Source: Xylanibacter oryzae DSM 17970
GTDB lineage: Bacteria; Bacteroidota; Bacteroidia; Bacteroidales; Bacteroidaceae
Direction: 5' to 3'
Assembly: GCF_000585355.1 (NCBI RefSeq)
Contig: NZ_KK073873.1
Span: 2,833,703 to 2,897,702 of the forward strand
Length of the DNA stretch: 64,000 bases
Shown here piece by piece: positions 60,763-64,000 of the stretch (the stretch's first letter is position 1; every line of letters starts with the position of its first letter). The translations under genes were made by a program, and so were the position numbers. The notes under the pieces are model-generated. The model did no database searches. It had not been told where the DNA came from and saw only the letters and a list, made by a program, of their open reading frames with translations.

Positions 60763-63700
60763 ATGCCAGCATATAATATTTCTGCAAACGAACTTTTCGA
60801 ACGTGTTTCGTATATAATAACTCTGAATGATGATATATCTCACATCAGTATCAATAAAATGATGCATGAGACACTTGTTCTGACTTGTCATGAGGGAATA
60901 AAAAATACGAATCAGGCTTTCGGTAATTTATTCTCGCAAGTGGATTTCTTATGTAAGGTCAATAATATATCTGCATCTGACAAAATAGCCATTCAGGATA
61001 TGCGTCGCCACTCTAACAAGTCTACAGCTTTGAGCCACGATGATATTCTTTACGATGCACGAGCTATGTGTCTGCTCATATCAGCGGTATTCAAAGAAAG
61101 TATTCCTTCCTTCCTAATAGGAAAGATCCCTACAGAGAATAGACCGTACTCTAAAAGGGATACTATAAATGCCAGATATATTCGTGGAATAGTAAAACAA
61201 TGGGATGGGGAATTTATCACACTAACAATAGAACAGGATTCAGAAGATGAATATTTAAAGGTGGATTATTCTGCTGAGGATATGAAATATATAGATGACA
61301 TACTTAGAGTGGGTATGCAACTGAATCTATTGGATTGTCACCTCGAAAATGGAATAGCAGTACCTAAACTGATAGTTGTTGAGCCTGATTTTATGATTGA
61401 TATCAGTAGTATTGCTGCCTGCTTTCAGGATTATGGACATCATCCTCTACTATATACAATCAACAGAATGAAGCCAAGAGCTAATACACAGGCTACTCTT
61501 CTGGGTAATTTTGCAGGTAGTGCTCTGGATGATATTATCAATCAGGATCACTATCATGTGAATGAAACTATAAAGAACAATTTTAAAGAGAAGGCGCTTG
61601 AGTTTTGTACTTGTAATAAATTTGATGGTAATAAGTTTATATTCGATGCTAACACCCAATCAAACAATCTGAAGCAAGTGGTGGTGGAACTATTCAAAAC
61701 ATATGATAAAGATAAAGCTATACTGGAGCCATCGTTTGTCTGTGAGAAATTAGGAATACGTGGACGTGTCGACCTTATGACTTCCGACTGTAAACTGCTA
61801 GTGGAACAAAAATCCGGTCGTAATCTTAATATTGAAAATGGGCATCCTAATGAATTCGGAAGTTTCCAACTAGAACCGCATTATGTGCAGTTGTTACTTT
61901 ATTATGGTATTTTGAAATACAACTTCAATCTTGGGAATAATGCAGTAGACATACGTCTGCTTTACTCTAAGTATCCTCCTGCAGACGGACTTGTAGTAGT
62001 CGCTTTTTATCAGCGATTGTTCAGAGAGTCTATAAGATTCAGAAACGAATTGGTAGCTGAAGAACTTGAGATAGCTGATAATGGATTTGAGAGTGTAATA
62101 GACGATATCAATCCTGAGACACTGAACATAAAGAAGATGGACAATATGTTCTATCACAATTATCTATATCCCGAAATTGACGCAATCACAAGTCCATTAC
62201 AGCATATGTCGAAGTTGGAGAGGGCTTATTATTGCACAATGATGACTTTTGTATACCGAGAACAACGTGTTGCCAAGGTTGGATCTCAAGAGGGTGTCAA
62301 TAATTGCAACGCCGACATATGGAATATGCCTTTATCCGAGAAGAAAGAGACAGGTAATATATATACCGGACTGAATATAATCAGAAAGGAGAGGAGTTCC
62401 GACTTTAACGGATATGACCTTATCACGCTGGCTGTGCCTGATCAGGGCGAAGACTTCCTTCCTAATTTCAGAACAGGTGATATGGTATACCTTTATTCAT
62501 ATAGAGAGAATGAGGAGCCTGATGCACGAAAGAATATACTATATAAAGGTATAATTAAGGATATGTGCACAGACCAACTGACTGTCTATCTTAATGATGG
62601 TCAGCAAAACCAGAATGTGATAGAATCATGTATGTATAATATTGACGGTAAACATTCTGCAGTATTTGCAATAGAACATGGAGGATCTGATTCTTCAACT
62701 AGTGGAGCCGTGCGGTCGTTGCATGATTTTATCACTGCAGAGAGTGGACGTAAAGATTTGCTTATGGCTCAGCGTGAGCCTCGACAAGATAAGTCTCTGC
62801 AATTGTCAAGAAGCTATAATGAAAATTATAATGAGATCCTGCTCAAGGCAAAACAAGCCATGGATTACTTCTTGCTGATAGGTCCTCCAGGTACAGGAAA
62901 AACATCTATGGCAATAAGGTTTCTTGTGGAAGAAGAACTGACAGACAGCAATTCGAGTATATTACTGACAGCTTACACCAATAGGGCAGTTGATGAGATA
63001 TGCTCTATGCTGAATGATGCCGGTTGCGACTTCCTTAGAATTGGCAACGAATACAGTTGTGACCCGAGATTCAGAAATAATCTCATTGATAAAGCTATTG
63101 ATGACTGTCCTAAACTTAGCAACATACGTAGCAAGATTATTAATTCGCGTATAATAGTAGGCACAACGTCAATGCTTGTATCAAAACCATACATATTTAA
63201 TATTAAGCGTTTCTCTCTGGCTATTGTTGATGAGGCATCACAGATCCTCGAACCTAATATAATAGGTATACTGTCTGCTCATTATAATGAGAACCTTGAC
63301 GGACAAACGGTGTTACGCAATTGCATTCGTAAATTTATTCTGGTCGGTGATTATAAACAGTTGCCGGCTGTAGTGCAACAGAGCGAGAAAGATTCGGCTG
63401 TAAGTGATCCTCTATTGAAAGAAATACACATTACAGATTGCCGCAATTCGCTATTTGAAAGATTGATACGCACTGAAGATAGTGCAGGCAGACAAGACTT
63501 TGTCGGAATATTGCACAAACAGGGAAGGATGCATCCTGATATAGCTGAGTTCCCTAATAAGATGTTTTACTTCCGTGAGAGACTTGAACCAGTTCCATGT
63601 CCTCACCAGACAGAAACAGAACTTCACTACGACTTGCCTGCACAAGATGAAATGGATAGTATACTGCAGCACAATAGAATGATATTCATTCCTTCTGATT

Positions 63701-64000
63701 TTTGCAAGACACCTGACATTTCAGAAAAAGTAAATCAAGATGAAGCACGTATCGTAACTGATACCCTGCAACGTATTCATCGATTCTATGGAGAAAAGTT
63801 CGACCCTGTCAAGTCTGTTGGCGTAATAGTGCCATACCGCAATCAGATAGCCATGATAAGAAAAGAAATTGAAAAATTAGGTATACCCGAACTGTTGGAT
63901 ATGTCCATAGATACTGTAGAAAGATATCAGGGTAGTCAGAGAGATGTTATTATCTATTCGTTCACAATACAGAATTACTACCAACTTGATTTTCTTACCG
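60763..64000 (+). CDS. Dna2-like nuclease-helicase (PD-(D/E)XK + SF1B helicase), 3' end outside window
   Basis: The frame is open from the ATG at 60763 to the right edge: 1,079 codons without a stop, so the end is missing. The N-terminal part holds a Cas4/Dna2-type PD-(D/E)XK nuclease: GIRGRVDLM at about residue 331, LVEQKSGR at about 346, and PHYVQLLLYYGI at about 370. The helicase has Walker A GPPGTGKTSMAIRF at about 707, VDEASQILEP at about 822, GDYKQLPAVV, KQGRMHPDI, and YQGSQRDVIIYS at about 1055; motif VI would be past the edge. It probably processes DNA ends or flaps in replication or repair; a defence role is possible. Confidence 0.88.
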   Translation, partial: MPAYNISANELFERVSYIITLNDDISHISINKMMHETLVLTCHEGIKNTNQAFGNLFSQVDFLCKVNNISASDKIAIQDMRRHSNKSTALSHDDILYDARAMCLLISAVFKESIPSFLIGKIPTENRPYSKRDTINARYIRGIVKQWDGEFITLTIEQDSEDEYLKVDYSAEDMKYIDDILRVGMQLNLLDCHLENGIAVPKLIVVEPDFMIDISSIAACFQDYGHHPLLYTINRMKPRANTQATLLGNFAGSALDDIINQDHYHVNETIKNNFKEKALEFCTCNKFDGNKFIFDANTQSNNLKQVVVELFKTYDKDKAILEPSFVCEKLGIRGRVDLMTSDCKLLVEQKSGRNLNIENGHPNEFGSFQLEPHYVQLLLYYGILKYNFNLGNNAVDIRLLYSKYPPADGLVVVAFYQRLFRESIRFRNELVAEELEIADNGFESVIDDINPETLNIKKMDNMFYHNYLYPEIDAITSPLQHMSKLERAYYCTMMTFVYREQRVAKVGSQEGVNNCNADIWNMPLSEKKETGNIYTGLNIIRKERSSDFNGYDLITLAVPDQGEDFLPNFRTGDMVYLYSYRENEEPDARKNILYKGIIKDMCTDQLTVYLNDGQQNQNVIESCMYNIDGKHSAVFAIEHGGSDSSTSGAVRSLHDFITAESGRKDLLMAQREPRQDKSLQLSRSYNENYNEILLKAKQAMDYFLLIGPPGTGKTSMAIRFLVEEELTDSNSSILLTAYTNRAVDEICSMLNDAGCDFLRIGNEYSCDPRFRNNLIDKAIDDCPKLSNIRSKIINSRIIVGTTSMLVSKPYIFNIKRFSLAIVDEASQILEPNIIGILSAHYNENLDGQTVLRNCIRKFILVGDYKQLPAVVQQSEKDSAVSDPLLKEIHITDCRNSLFERLIRTEDSAGRQDFVGILHKQGRMHPDIAEFPNKMFYFRERLEPVPCPHQTETELHYDLPAQDEMDSILQHNRMIFIPSDFCKTPDISEKVNQDEARIVTDTLQRIHRFYGEKFDPVKSVGVIVPYRNQIAMIRKEIEKLGIPELLDMSIDTVERYQGSQRDVIIYSFTIQNYYQLDFLT

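Overview
The window looks like a chromosomal segment of a Bacteroidetes bacterium, most likely a Prevotella/Prevotellaceae relative. The base composition is AT-rich. Many genes are preceded by the Bacteroidetes sigma-ABfr promoter signature (TAnnTTTG at -7, sometimes with TTTG about 20 bp upstream). There is a SusC/SusD pair, a fused SecDF, a type-IX-secretion-like C-terminal tail, an HU-like DNA-binding protein with a tiny smalltalk-like partner, and an ORF6N protein. These assignments are read from sequence and recalled family features; no database search was run.

Layout. Bases 1-20,400 are mostly housekeeping: the 3' end of secDF, a TonB-family protein, tRNA-Arg with an ADP-ribosylglycohydrolase, metG, a secreted esterase with a secreted flavin split-barrel protein, a tRNA-Gly/tRNA-Leu/lipoprotein/thioredoxin-like/comM transcription unit, pyrE-SRPBCC-argH-lipoprotein, prmC-recX-comF, ribD, an RNase H-like gene and argS. 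Bases 20,600-27,200 hold an orphan short transcription unit (candidate small RNA), a minus-strand operon of mntH, a shortened ygbA-like gene, a helicase and a small conserved protein, and a large secreted two-esterase fusion.

Bases 27,200-41,100 are accessory. A near-identical 49-bp hairpin sits at both edges of an ABC transporter / ECF sigma / ferredoxin block that ends in a transposase remnant. HU-smalltalk and a defence-island-like zone follow: an XRE regulator, a helicase stub, two unknown genes, a DUF3800 pair, the wreck of a type I restriction-modification locus (hsdM tail, intact ORF6N gene, rhuM and yhcG fragments), and an overlapping XRE-ImmA-PIN triad. An AraC/GyrI regulator and an unusual array of five palindromes spaced 21-22 bp apart come next.

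Bases 41,100-64,000 carry a cation efflux protein, a YitT-like/cytidylate-kinase fusion, msrA, a four-gene susC-susD-Ntn hydrolase-TlpA thioredoxin operon lying between two copies of a degenerate repeat, an operon of TonB receptor, MFS transporter, hemN and hemG that suggests porphyrin or iron scavenging coupled to the last steps of haem synthesis, a glycosyltransferase with a flippase-like membrane protein, a dead susD tail, and the first 1,079 codons of a Dna2-like nuclease-helicase that runs off the right edge.

The best candidates for something new are the phased palindrome array, the susCD-Ntn-TlpA island with a permease stub in its leader, the orphan small transcript at 20.65 kb, the two unknown genes at 32.3-34.1 kb, and the cysteine-less short YgbA-like protein.
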